Of a stretch of DNA of 64,000 bases, positions 36,400 to 44,898 are shown piece by piece. The position numbers and the translations under genes are program-made. This stretch comes from an uncultured Spirochaetaceae bacterium (GTDB taxonomy: Bacteria; Spirochaetota; Spirochaetia; Sphaerochaetales; Sphaerochaetaceae). The stretch's first letter is position 1. Each line of letters starts with the position of its first letter. The notes under the pieces are model-generated. The model saw only the letters and a program-made list of their open reading frames with translations, did no database searches and was not told the DNA's origin. The stretch spans positions 1 through 64,000 of the forward strand of contig CALXYN010000003.1 in the NCBI GenBank assembly GCA_944392975.1. Reading direction: 5' to 3'.

Positions 36400-37692
36400 T
36401 CAGGCTTCTTCAAGAATTTCCTGGCAATTTGCCTTAAGGTCCAGATATGCCTGCTGTGGTGTGACACCCTGGAGCATAACTGCTTCAACAGCATTTCTGA
36501 GCTGTGCCTGGAATTCAGCGGAAGATGCGCCGTAATATACAACGTGGCCTCTCTCGAAATCGCCAAGGAATACATCGGAATACGGCATACTCTTATATGC
36601 ATCGGATTCCATAAGAGCCTTTGTAGGCTGGATCAGCTGTACTTCTGTAAGATACTCCTCTCCATGTGAGAGCATGTATGCAATAAGTTCCCAAGCTGCC
36701 TTCTGTGTTGCCTCATCGGCATCTGCATTAACCATGTAATAGTGGCCATAATAGCAAGCTGCAACATCATTGACTGCATCTTCGAATACTGGGAACGGAA
36801 CAACCATCCACTCTCCGGAATCATAGAACTCAGGGTTATCAGCCTTGATTCTTGCTTCCTGATAAAGACCTGTTGTAGCCATTGCGATGTCGTTGTTGTC
36901 TTTATTGAAGAGAGAACGTGCATTGGTATATGTAGGAGAACCGAGGTTAAGTCCGTTTGGACCCCACTGCTGCATGAATGTAAGAACCTTCACCCATGCT
37001 TCTTCGCCGATAATAGCCTCTGTGCCATCATCGCTTACGAGTTTTCCACCAAGCTGCTCAACCATAGGTACAAGAGTCTCAAGATAGTATGGATATCTGA
37101 AATCATAGCCTCTGCGGACGAGAATATCACCATCGCGGATAACAAGCTTTTCAGAAAGCTCTACCATGTCTTCCCATGTCTTTGGATAATCTACTTCAGG
37201 GTCAAGACCAGCGCTGCGGAATACTTTCTTGTTGATGAAAATACACCAGTTAGTAAGCTCAAGAGGAAGACCATAGACTTCTCCATCATAAGTCACTGGG
37301 TCAATCATTCCATCGAGATATGCATCCTTGATAGCCTGTGCATCTGCATATCCTGCAGCTTCATAATCAACAGGGGCTACGCGTCCTGCGACAATATACG
37401 GATACTCATCGCTGATTGAGAGGTTGAACATTGTCGGGCCTTCACCAGCTGCGAATGCTGTCTGTACAAGCTCGATAAGCTTTGTCGATGCCTGTCTAGT
37501 AACATTAACTGTTACATTTGGATGCGTTTCCATGAACTCCTGAATATATCTATCTTCAAGAGCCTGTCTGTTGACGTCTTCGTGTGTCCAGAACTCAATT
37601 ACGATCTGCTCATCGCCACTCTCTTTAGAACCTCCAGCAAAGAGAGATACGACCATTGATAACGCAAGAAGAAGCGCTAAAGCTTTCCTCAT
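36400..37692 (-). CDS. Sugar ABC transporter substrate-binding protein (first of the pair)
   Basis: A 430-residue family 1 binding protein with a signal peptide ending LFAGG but no lipobox cysteine, so it is probably free in the periplasm or anchored by the uncleaved signal. Key blocks are IEFWTHEDVNRQALEDRYI, GPTMFNLS, LNLGSPTYTNARSLF and GEWMVVPFPVF, all shared with 33286-34560. It is the first gene of the operon, with AGGAGG before the ATG and the repeat-bearing promoter upstream. The ligand is likely an oligosaccharide. Confidence 0.9.
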   Translation of the reverse strand: MRKALALLLALSMVVSLFAGGSKESGDEQIVIEFWTHEDVNRQALEDRYIQEFMETHPNVTVNVTRQASTKLIELVQTAFAAGEGPTMFNLSISDEYPYIVAGRVAPVDYEAAGYADAQAIKDAYLDGMIDPVTYDGEVYGLPLELTNWCIFINKKVFRSAGLDPEVDYPKTWEDMVELSEKLVIRDGDILVRRGYDFRYPYYLETLVPMVEQLGGKLVSDDGTEAIIGEEAWVKVLTFMQQWGPNGLNLGSPTYTNARSLFNKDNNDIAMATTGLYQEARIKADNPEFYDSGEWMVVPFPVFEDAVNDVAACYYGHYYMVNADADEATQKAAWELIAYMLSHGEEYLTEVQLIQPTKALMESDAYKSMPYSDVFLGDFERGHVVYYGASSAEFQAQLRNAVEAVMLQGVTPQQAYLDLKANCQEILEEA

Positions 37693-37719
37693 ATCTGACC
37701 TCCTTTAAGATCAATCGTC

Positions 37720-37788
37720 TACACCTAAATTCTCAGGGCTGGACAAAAACTCGGCAATTGAACGATTTTCCTCTTTATAGAACGATTT
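37720..37788 (-). promoter_or_regulatory. Promoter with 20-bp-spaced direct repeats (probable YesN site)
   Basis: GAACGATTT occurs at 37760-37768 and 37780-37788 in the same orientation with an exact 20-bp period, as expected for two monomers of an AraC-type regulator on one face of the helix. A candidate -35 TTGTCC (minus strand, 37741-37746) and -10 TGTAGA 17 bases further lie just downstream, so the repeats occupy about -44 to -73, an activator position. The neighbouring YesN regulator is the obvious candidate. Confidence 0.5.
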
Positions 37789-37804
37789 GATGACGTGAAG
37801 GCAG

Positions 37805-37834
37805 AAAAAAGGCCATCCACGTGAATGGACAGCC
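37805..37834 (-). terminator. Terminator of the frl operon
   Basis: GGCCATCCA (37811-37819) pairs with TGGACAGCC (37826-37834) with two wobbles around a six-base loop; six T follow on the minus strand (37805-37810). It separates frlD from the next ABC operon. Confidence 0.85.
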
Positions 37835-37853
37835 TAAAAAGAGAAAACAAGGA

Positions 37854-38666
37854 TTAAAGCAAATGAGGATGCCCCCACCCACCAGGAATCTGGCAAGTCA
37901 GAGCAGCTCTCTCACTTGCATATTCAAGAGCCTCTTTCAGATTGCGTTTACCACAATAAGATGTCAGGAAACCTGCAATAAAGCTGTCACCCGCCCCCAT
38001 TGTATCAACGACATCAACCTTCTTCACCCCCTGCAGAAGAATTTCATTTCCATCAGAAAACATTGCCCCTCTTCCACCAAGTGTGATACCGACAATCTTC
38101 GCGCCATATGAATGAGTCCGTCGTATAAGATCATGGCACGCCTCATCGCTCAGATCAGAACCGGAGAAAAAGGCATAAGTCACATACGGTGCGGTTCTGG
38201 CAATATATTCATCATCACGTCTGTCAGAGTAATCAAAAGCAACTTCAAGCAATGAAGAAAGTACTGGCAGCTCATTCTCGATATTCGAATAGCATGATGA
38301 ATGAATACAGTCATATTTTTTTATCACTTCAATATCCTCTGGTACGATATGAAGTGAAAAGAGATGCTGACAAGTATCGCGGGGACCTTTTTCAAAGACC
38401 CTATCTCCATCTACAAGTCTTACCCGAGGTTGAGCAGAAGGTGCATAAACCTTTCTGGAACGGGAGGTGGTGACACCTTCCTCTTCCAGACACTTTCTGA
38501 TGTAATCAGCTTTATCATCATCGCCGAAAACCCCGATGTAATTGACATCGCTGCAACCATTTTTCTTGCAATTGACTGCAACATTGACGCTGTTTCCTCC
38601 AGGATAATATACCCCCTCATCAACATAGCAGTCACAGACATTATCACCAACAGCACAAAGTTTCAT
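37854..38666 (-). CDS. frlD: Fructoselysine 6-kinase (PfkB family)
   Basis: A 270-residue PfkB-type kinase that phosphorylates fructoselysine at C6. It matches FrlD over its length: GDNVCDCYVDE, YPGGNSVNVAV, the FDYSD motif in the middle and the catalytic DTMGAGDSFIAGFL near the end. Its place after the permeases in a frlB-O-N-M-D order supports this reading rather than a general fructokinase. Three bases separate it from the upstream permease stop and GGGGTGA precedes its ATG. Confidence 0.85.
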   Translation of the reverse strand: MKLCAVGDNVCDCYVDEGVYYPGGNSVNVAVNCKKNGCSDVNYIGVFGDDDKADYIRKCLEEEGVTTSRSRKVYAPSAQPRVRLVDGDRVFEKGPRDTCQHLFSLHIVPEDIEVIKKYDCIHSSCYSNIENELPVLSSLLEVAFDYSDRRDDEYIARTAPYVTYAFFSGSDLSDEACHDLIRRTHSYGAKIVGITLGGRGAMFSDGNEILLQGVKKVDVVDTMGAGDSFIAGFLTSYCGKRNLKEALEYASERAALTCQIPGGWGHPHLL

Positions 38667-38669
38667 AAA

Positions 38670-39509
38670 TCACCCCTTTACAGAACCGGCAGTAAGACCG
38701 CGGATAAAACTCTTCGACATGAAAAGATATATAACGATGAGCGGAATACAGGAGATGACCATTCCAGCCATTACGACGCCCCACTCTGTCATCAGTCCAT
38801 CTCTAAATACCATAAGACCTACAGGAATTGTCCTCAAAGCAGAGCTGTCAACGAGAATCGTCGCGAACATGAATTCGTTCCAAGCATAATAGACAGTCAT
38901 TATGATCACTGTCGAAATAATAGGCTTTGAAAGCGGTACATAGATTCTGGAGAAAATCGTCCAGAGAGATGCACCATCTATCACAGCAGCTTCCTCCAGC
39001 TCTTTTGAAATTCCTACAAAAAATGAACGTATCAGCATGATTGAAATAGGCAATCTGAATGCTATATACGGGAAAATCATGGAGAAGTAAGTATCATTCA
39101 GGCCTAAAGATCTCAGCAACATGAAAAGAGGCAATACACAAACCTGAGGAGACAGAAGCATACACCCCATCGTAATCAGAAATACGATATTACCAAGTTT
39201 TCCTCTCAGCTGTACGATACCGAAAGATGCAGCGGATGCCACAAAAACTACACCTACAAGTGTGACAATCGTGACAATAATACTATTCACAAAATACTGT
39301 GAAATTCCCCTATCCCATGCCCTGGTATAGTTTTCGAAATGCCATTCATCGGGAAGGCCCCAGACATCCTGATATATTCCTTGATAATCCTTAAACGATG
39401 AAATGATAATCCAGAAAAGCGGATAGATAATCAGGAAAACAAGAATTATAAGGAAAAGGAAGACAAGGATTCCGGAAAATGAACGCGGTATTATTCTCTT
39501 ACTTTTCAT
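38670..39509 (-). CDS. frlM: Amadori-sugar ABC permease, MalG-like
   Basis: A 279-residue permease with six membrane segments and the EAA loop LEEAAVIDGASLWTIFSRIY. It partners with the overlapping MalF-like permease (four-base ATGA overlap). By gene order it is FrlM, importing fructoselysine or related Amadori products. Assignment depends on context; permeases alone do not reveal the substrate. Confidence 0.82.
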   Translation of the reverse strand: MKSKRIIPRSFSGILVFLFLIILVFLIIYPLFWIIISSFKDYQGIYQDVWGLPDEWHFENYTRAWDRGISQYFVNSIIVTIVTLVGVVFVASAASFGIVQLRGKLGNIVFLITMGCMLLSPQVCVLPLFMLLRSLGLNDTYFSMIFPYIAFRLPISIMLIRSFFVGISKELEEAAVIDGASLWTIFSRIYVPLSKPIISTVIIMTVYYAWNEFMFATILVDSSALRTIPVGLMVFRDGLMTEWGVVMAGMVISCIPLIVIYLFMSKSFIRGLTAGSVKG

Positions 39510-40396
39510 CTGTCACCCTCCCTTTCCTTTCCAAACGAGAAGAACTGGATTGAAGACAGAACCGCTGTAATGATGAAGATAAGCATTGCGATGGTTGAAG
39601 CATAACCCATCTGATTCTTTACAAATCCTGTCTGATACATATGAAGTGAAAGAACCATCGTTGCGGTCCCTGGTCCACCACCGGTGAGTATGTATGGTTC
39701 ATTGAATACAGTAAAAGCACCGACAACAGTAGTCACCATAGTTACAAAGAACATCTGTCGTACCATTGGACATGTGATTGAGAAAAATCTTCTCAGCTTT
39801 CCGGCACCATCAACTATTGCAGCCTCATAAAGCTCGGAAGGAATCTTCTGAATGGCAACAATAAAAAGCATTGTTATATAACCATAGCTCTGCCATTGTG
39901 ACACCATGATGACACAAAGCATTGCCAGACTACTGTCACCTAACCATATATGAGTTGCTTCCTCGAGTCCGATAAGTTCTAAGAAACTGTTCAAAAGACC
40001 CATCTGAGGATTATAAACAAATTCAAAAAGCAGGCAGACTACCGTCATTGAAAGCAATGTCGGTATAAAGAAAATTGTCCGGAAGAACGATTCGGTCTTT
40101 CTGAAGACCACATCCTCAAGAACGGCGGCAATCACAAGACCGAAACCAACCTGCATCACTATCGAGATGACAGCATAGAGGACGTTATTGAACAATGACT
40201 GCATTATTATCGGATCGGAAAACAAAGCCTTGTAGTTATCTAAACCGACGAATTCACGTGTTTTCGCTGAAAGTGTGAATGATTGAAAGCTGAAAATGAT
40301 GTTCTCGAAAAGCGGGAGATAAACAAAAACAGCAAGAATCAGCAATGCGGGGACACAGAAAAGAAATGCTCCGAAATTCCTTTTTCGCGTTAACAT
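39506..40396 (-). CDS. frlN: Amadori-sugar ABC permease, MalF-like
   Basis: A 296-residue permease beginning FGAFLFCVPALLILAVFVYL, with six segments and the EAA loop YEAAIVDGAGKLRRFFSITC, and the GGGPGTATMVL segment typical of MalF-type subunits. GGAGGGA lies before the ATG. It follows the binding protein gene by about 70 bases. Confidence 0.82.
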   Translation of the reverse strand: MLTRKRNFGAFLFCVPALLILAVFVYLPLFENIIFSFQSFTLSAKTREFVGLDNYKALFSDPIIMQSLFNNVLYAVISIVMQVGFGLVIAAVLEDVVFRKTESFFRTIFFIPTLLSMTVVCLLFEFVYNPQMGLLNSFLELIGLEEATHIWLGDSSLAMLCVIMVSQWQSYGYITMLFIVAIQKIPSELYEAAIVDGAGKLRRFFSITCPMVRQMFFVTMVTTVVGAFTVFNEPYILTGGGPGTATMVLSLHMYQTGFVKNQMGYASTIAMLIFIITAVLSSIQFFSFGKEREGDR

Positions 40397-40467
40397 GGGG
40401 TCCCTCCTTGATATTTAATAAAGAAGGCCGGCATCGGGAGATGCCAGCCTCATGAAAAACAGAACGT

Positions 40468-41745
40468 TTATCTGATTGAAGCAGCAGCTTCCTGAACCTG
40501 TACCATGACGCTTTCCGGTGTAGCATCACCAGAAGCGATTGCCTGGCCACCCTGTCCGAATACAACATAGACAGCAGCGTCACATGCGTTATCAAGCCAA
40601 GGTGCAAGGAAAGAAGCTTCCTGAATCATCTTCAGAGCCTCAGCCTGCTCTGGCAGGGCTGTCTCGTCTGTCAGTGCTCCATCAACCGATGAAATATCAC
40701 CACAATCTCTTGTGAGAATAGCGCCACGCTCAGGGCTTACGAGCCACTTGAGGAAATCAACACAGGCATCAATGTTCTCAGCCTTGTTGCTGATCATGAA
40801 TCCTTCCGGAGCACCTGTAAGTGCCTCAGGGTCTCCAAGACCTTCTTCAAATGCTGGGAAGTTGAAGAATCCATACTCGAAATCTTCTGGAAGTACCTGC
40901 TCAAGCTGCGGGATTTCTGCAAACTGCAGATACATGATTGGAGACTCGCCTGTTGCGAACATAGTATTTCTTGCTGTCTCATGATCAATTGCAGTAGCAA
41001 TTTCTCCCATATAAGAAGTAAGCTGCTGCCACTTCTCAAGGGCTGTTACATACATCGGATCCGTAAATTCGCCAGTTGCAGGGTTGTAATCAGAGGCAAG
41101 TACTTCCGGATCAATCATCCTCTGAAGGATTGTTCCAAGATAATGCAGGACTGCCCACTGATCGACAAGGCCTTCTGCAAGAGGAGTCTCATATTCATTT
41201 GCCTTGAGAGTATCCAGAAGAGCTATAAACTCAGTCCATGTCTCAGGTTCTTCGAGTCCAAGTTCCTCAAAAATAGCCTTGTTATAGAAGAAGACCTTTC
41301 CATCCTGACTCCATGGAATACCGTAGATAGTACCATCAAAAGTAAAGCCAGCAACACTTGCAGATGCAATCTTTCCTGACCACTCCGGATCTGCTTCATA
41401 AATATCATTGAGAGCAAGAACATTTCCGGAATCAATCATTTCCTCTGCAAATGTTCCAGACCATGAAGAGAAGACATCAGGTACGTCATCTGAAGAGACA
41501 ACCATTCTGATTCTTTCCTTATACTGGTCGTTGAGGATGCAATCCATTGTTATGTAAACATCCGGATTCTCTGCCATATACTCCTCAAGAAGAGCATTGA
41601 ACATTGAGTTCTTTGGATCATTTGGCCATCTGTGGAAGAAATAAATCTCGGTCTGTCCTTCTGCTGGCCCTTCCGATGCTCCGCCTGCAAAAAGCGGAAT
41701 GATAGAAAGCATGAGAACTAATGTGATTAATATCAGTTTTTTCAT
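40468..41745 (-). CDS. frlO: Amadori-sugar ABC substrate-binding protein
   Basis: A 425-residue family 1 binding protein with a signal peptide ending PLFAGGA and no lipobox. The mature domain starts TEIYFFHRWPNDPKNS and ends with QEAAASI. It is not closely related to the two binding proteins of the neighbouring operon. The position between frlB and the permeases is that of frlO in Bacillus. GGAGAT precedes the ATG. Confidence 0.82.
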   Translation of the reverse strand: MKKLILITLVLMLSIIPLFAGGASEGPAEGQTEIYFFHRWPNDPKNSMFNALLEEYMAENPDVYITMDCILNDQYKERIRMVVSSDDVPDVFSSWSGTFAEEMIDSGNVLALNDIYEADPEWSGKIASASVAGFTFDGTIYGIPWSQDGKVFFYNKAIFEELGLEEPETWTEFIALLDTLKANEYETPLAEGLVDQWAVLHYLGTILQRMIDPEVLASDYNPATGEFTDPMYVTALEKWQQLTSYMGEIATAIDHETARNTMFATGESPIMYLQFAEIPQLEQVLPEDFEYGFFNFPAFEEGLGDPEALTGAPEGFMISNKAENIDACVDFLKWLVSPERGAILTRDCGDISSVDGALTDETALPEQAEALKMIQEASFLAPWLDNACDAAVYVVFGQGGQAIASGDATPESVMVQVQEAAASIR

Positions 41746-41769
41746 CCGTTATCTCCTTATTTCCTAGAA

Positions 41770-42747
41770 TCAGTACTCCATCTTCCACATGTAGCGTCTT
41801 ACTCCGAGGTCATGACCTCTCTGGTAGGCAAGCTCATCAGCAAGGCTTCTCAGCACAGCACCAGAAAGAAGCGAAGCGAAATATGGCTGAACCTCTGGAG
41901 CTATGTCACTCATATCGAATGTGTTCTCATCGACAAGCATGATTTCGTTGCTGTACTTTTTGCAGAAGTTATATGCTCTCTCATCAAGGTGTCTTGTCTC
42001 ACCTCTTCCAAGAATGATGATGAAAGGAACATCAAAATCCGTTATCTCAAATGGACCATGGAAGTATTCGCCACTGTGAATACAGGAGGCATTTATCCAC
42101 TGCATTTCCATCAGAAGACAAATCGCGAATGAATATGCTTCTCCATATGAAGCACCACTTCCCATTGTGTAGATAAGCTTTTCTCTCTTATATTTTCTTC
42201 CCCACTCACGAACGGTCTCTGCATACTGAGCCTTGGCCTTTTCAATAGCAGATCCAAGTCCATCAACACTCTTGATGGCCTTATCCCACTTTTCTGAAGG
42301 TGAAAGAACATTGAGAATTCTGAAAATCAGAGAATATAGAACGCCTTTATTGAGATCACTGGGGTCTGCTTCCTTTCCCCAGTCATAGTGGATAGGATAC
42401 TCTGCAGCATTCCAGAGTGGAGAGCCTTCAAGATGTGATAAAGCAATAGTAGTTGCGCCTTTTTCCCTAGCAACTTCCGTTGCCTTCACTGTCTCTGGAG
42501 TGTTTCCGGAGTGAGAACATGTGATAACAATGCTGTTCTTTCCGAGAGCCTTCGGTGCACGGTATACGAATTCATTTGATGGGTAGAAACTTGCAGGGAT
42601 ATCAAGTTCTCTGTCAAAGATATACTGTGCAGGCATCATAAATGCAAGAGAGCCTCCACAGGCTACGAAATAGATGTGATTGATTTCCTTCTTTCCAGCC
42701 ACTGCCTTTACAGCAGCTTCAATTGCGGCAACATGTTCTGTTTTCAT
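41770..42747 (-). CDS. frlB: Fructoselysine-6-phosphate deglycase
   Basis: A 325-residue SIS-domain protein that splits fructoselysine 6-phosphate into glucose 6-phosphate and lysine. The first SIS module has IYFVACGGSLAFMMP and ITCSHSGNTPETVKA; the second has YTMGSGASYGEAYSF and the FrlB-type stretch CIHSGEYFHGPFEI, then DERAYNF and an end RRYMWKMEY resembling E. coli FrlB. The start at 42747 follows GGAGG by four bases; two earlier in-frame ATG lie before that site. First gene of the operon. Glucoselysine deglycases are the main alternative. Confidence 0.85.
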   Translation of the reverse strand: MKTEHVAAIEAAVKAVAGKKEINHIYFVACGGSLAFMMPAQYIFDRELDIPASFYPSNEFVYRAPKALGKNSIVITCSHSGNTPETVKATEVAREKGATTIALSHLEGSPLWNAAEYPIHYDWGKEADPSDLNKGVLYSLIFRILNVLSPSEKWDKAIKSVDGLGSAIEKAKAQYAETVREWGRKYKREKLIYTMGSGASYGEAYSFAICLLMEMQWINASCIHSGEYFHGPFEITDFDVPFIIILGRGETRHLDERAYNFCKKYSNEIMLVDENTFDMSDIAPEVQPYFASLLSGAVLRSLADELAYQRGHDLGVRRYMWKMEY

Positions 42748-42771
42748 CTTATCCTCCATAATCATAAGACG

Positions 42772-42814
42772 TTATATATGGTTATATAATGAAAGCAAAC
42801 ATTTCAGCTGTCAA
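42772..42814 (-). promoter_or_regulatory. frl promoter overlapped by palindromic operator
   Basis: Minus strand: perfect -35 TTGACA (42809-42814), exactly 17 bases, -10 CATTAT (42786-42791). A perfect inverted repeat TTATATA-N4-TATATAA (42772-42789) covers the -10 and the transcription start. A GntR/HutC-type repressor bound there would block initiation; FrlR, encoded just upstream, is the natural candidate. The leader is about 35 bases. Confidence 0.75.
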
Positions 42815-42870
42815 CAAAAATCTTAAAATCTTTTTAACTATATATAAATAAAGAAATTATTTATTAACAT

Positions 42871-42895
42871 AAAACAAGCCTCCTGGTAGGAGGCT
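42871..42895 (-). terminator. Terminator of frlR
   Basis: AGCCTCC (42877-42883) pairs with GGAGGCT (42889-42895), loop of five; on the minus strand TTGTTTTAT follows. It isolates frlR from the frl operon promoter. Confidence 0.85.
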
Positions 42896-42914
42896 ATTTA
42901 GTAAGCAATATAAA

Positions 42915-43679
42915 CTATCCTCTCCACTTAAAACCGCTGTATGCACCGTCATCATCTTCACTGCCTGTGATGACATATGAAACATCCTCTCCACGGGAAT
43001 AACTTATGGAAAGATATATCGGACAGCGCTCGGCATCATAAGAGATTTTGAAAAGGTCAAAAAGATGTGTTCCGGGCTCACAGGCGAGGAGTTTTGAGAA
43101 CTCTTTATCAGCCTTCTTTATCTTCATCACCTTATAATAATAGTAAGGATGGAAACCATAACGCTTCTTCAAAAGCCTGTAAATTGAATCCTCTGTCTCC
43201 ATAAGCTTCTGAAAATTAGGGTAAAGTTTCAGAGGAATATAAGCGATATCAATCATCATCGGTTTTTCATCAGCTTTCAACACACGTTTGATGAAAAAAA
43301 CTTCATCATCTGCCCGAAGGTTCAGAAGGTCCCTATATTCCCCTTCAAGCTTGATAACCTTGTTCTCAACGATATCCACTGTGACTTTTTTACCTTTCTT
43401 TTCCCATACATCATGGAATCCTTGACTGACAGTCACAGGAATAGAAGCATTATCGAGAACAAAAGTGCCCTTTCCTTGCTTTTTGATGAGATAATCCTCA
43501 TCGCAGAGTTCCTTAACAGCCCTCCGCACAGTGATTCTGCTGACGGAATATTTTTCTCCAAGCTCGTCCTCGCTTGGCATTCTTGAGCCAGCAGGAAAGA
43601 CACCCTCTTTTATATCTCGTTTGATATCATTCTTAAGCTGTTCATAAAGAGGAATAGAAGAATTCTGATCAAGCTTCAT
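42915..43679 (-). CDS. frlR: GntR/HutC-family regulator, probable FrlR
   Basis: A 254-residue repressor: winged helix (PLYEQLKNDIKRDI, MPSEDELGEKYSVSRITVRR, KKQGKGTFV, residues 10-75) and a UTRA effector domain (from about residue 90, with VFFIKRVLKAD and HLFDLFKISYD). UTRA domains bind phosphosugars; here fructoselysine 6-phosphate is a likely inducer by context. The start overlaps the stop of the upstream phosphatase gene by four bases, with a GGAGG-like site. Confidence 0.85.
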   Translation of the reverse strand: MKLDQNSSIPLYEQLKNDIKRDIKEGVFPAGSRMPSEDELGEKYSVSRITVRRAVKELCDEDYLIKKQGKGTFVLDNASIPVTVSQGFHDVWEKKGKKVTVDIVENKVIKLEGEYRDLLNLRADDEVFFIKRVLKADEKPMMIDIAYIPLKLYPNFQKLMETEDSIYRLLKKRYGFHPYYYYKVMKIKKADKEFSKLLACEPGTHLFDLFKISYDAERCPIYLSISYSRGEDVSYVITGSEDDDGAYSGFKWRG

Positions 43680-44473
43680 ACAACCTCCGTGTTTCTTCTG
43701 TATTTTCTTAGAATATTGAGGCCAAACGCTGCAATATGCTTTTCCGCCTCTTGCATGCCCGATGCAATATCATCAGTTCTATGGGAATCAGAACCAAGCG
43801 TAACAAAATTTCCCCCCTCTTCTGCATACCAGGAAAGAATCTCATCGGAAGGAAGACATTCTTCAAAATTCTGACGAAGAGAAGATGTATTGACTTCTAA
43901 GAACTTTCCTCTCTCAACAAGCAGGCGCAGAATTCGTCTGACTATCTTCTCTTCTTTCTCTATTCTTATTTCGATACCTTGACGATGTGCATACCGTTTT
44001 ACCAAATCAATATGTGCAAGACTATCGAAATCTGCACGTTCCGAAATCAAAAGAAGTCCTTCAAGATAATCATGCACCAGACTCTGTATATCCGTTTTCA
44101 GATAATCATAACAACTGAGATCGACATCATGGACTTTGTGATACGATGCAAGGATGAAATCAAAGGGATAAGAATTCACAATCTCCTTTGATTCTTTTTC
44201 TGCAAACTGCATTTGGCCAATCTCCAGACCAAGCCCAACATAGATACGACCTGCATATTCATCCCTTAACCGGATCACCTCATCAACAATACGAGGAATA
44301 TAATCCACGCTGCTGCAGAATCTCCCCGGCCTCCCATCAGACAGGAATTCAAAATGATCTGTGAACATAATCTCCTCAAGATTAAGGGAAACTGCCTTCT
44401 CAACCATTTTTCTCATATCATCCCGTGCATCCGGAGAAAAAGAAGAATGAACATGATAATCCACACTTGTCAT
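43676..44473 (-). CDS. PHP-domain phosphatase (histidinol-phosphatase-like)
   Basis: A 265-residue PHP metallophosphatase: VDYHVHSSFSPDA with the first metal histidines, EIMFTDHFEF, LGLEIGQM, ILASYHKV with a further histidine, HIDLVKRY, and LGSDSHRTDDI near the end. Such enzymes act as histidinol phosphatase or on other phosphoesters. Being upstream of and coupled to frlR, it may dephosphorylate a sugar phosphate of the frl route, which is only inference. The start at 44473 follows -35 TTGTTT, 16 bases, extended -10 TGGTATTAT (hexamer 44482-44487) and 8 bases: probably leaderless. Confidence 0.75.
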   Translation of the reverse strand: MTSVDYHVHSSFSPDARDDMRKMVEKAVSLNLEEIMFTDHFEFLSDGRPGRFCSSVDYIPRIVDEVIRLRDEYAGRIYVGLGLEIGQMQFAEKESKEIVNSYPFDFILASYHKVHDVDLSCYDYLKTDIQSLVHDYLEGLLLISERADFDSLAHIDLVKRYAHRQGIEIRIEKEEKIVRRILRLLVERGKFLEVNTSSLRQNFEECLPSDEILSWYAEEGGNFVTLGSDSHRTDDIASGMQEAEKHIAAFGLNILRKYRRNTEVV

Positions 44474-44487
44474 ATAACGATATAATA

Positions 44488-44838
44488 CCAGCAAGTAATA
44501 TAAAAACAAGCTAATAAAATTAAGAGAACTTTTTCTACTATAATAACAGTCTATTTGCAATATAAATAAAAATTAATATTCCATATTTGGACTATATAAT
44601 TTGATTATAATTACCAATATGCATTTATCCCACCCAACACACACAAATAAAACCATCCCCTATTCTCGGACTTAAAAAGGAAAACATATCCGAAGCAATT
44701 CTCGTATCCTAGCATATTAAACTATCAGTTTTTTCGTTTTTAAAAACAAAAAGTGGTACATCATTTTAAATTACGCAATAGCTTCATCGAGCTGAATAGA
44801 ACGCTTTCATTTTCCACAAAACAAACTATCTGTATAAT
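44488..44838. other. AT-rich intergenic stretch
   Basis: Apart from the -35 region of the phosphatase gene (about 44504-44509) I see no gene, repeat or hairpin in these 350 bases. Confidence 0.4.
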
Positions 44839-44872
44839 AAAAAGCTGCTAAAAGCCTTTTGCTTTTAGCAGC
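44839..44872 (-). terminator. Terminator of the lipoprotein gene
   Basis: A perfect 12-bp stem GCTGCTAAAAGC (44844-44855) with GCTTTTAGCAGC (44861-44872), five-base loop, followed on the minus strand by five T. Confidence 0.92.
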
Positions 44873-44898
44873 CCTTATCAATTTCTGAAATTAATAAT

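Noticed and set aside
36742-37419. A 225-codon open frame antisense to the binding protein gene
   Set aside because: It is a shadow of the strongly biased codon use of the real gene, with no start signal.
43812-43817. Run of six C in the PHP phosphatase gene as a slippage site
   Set aside because: It is short, inside a conserved coding frame, and common by chance.
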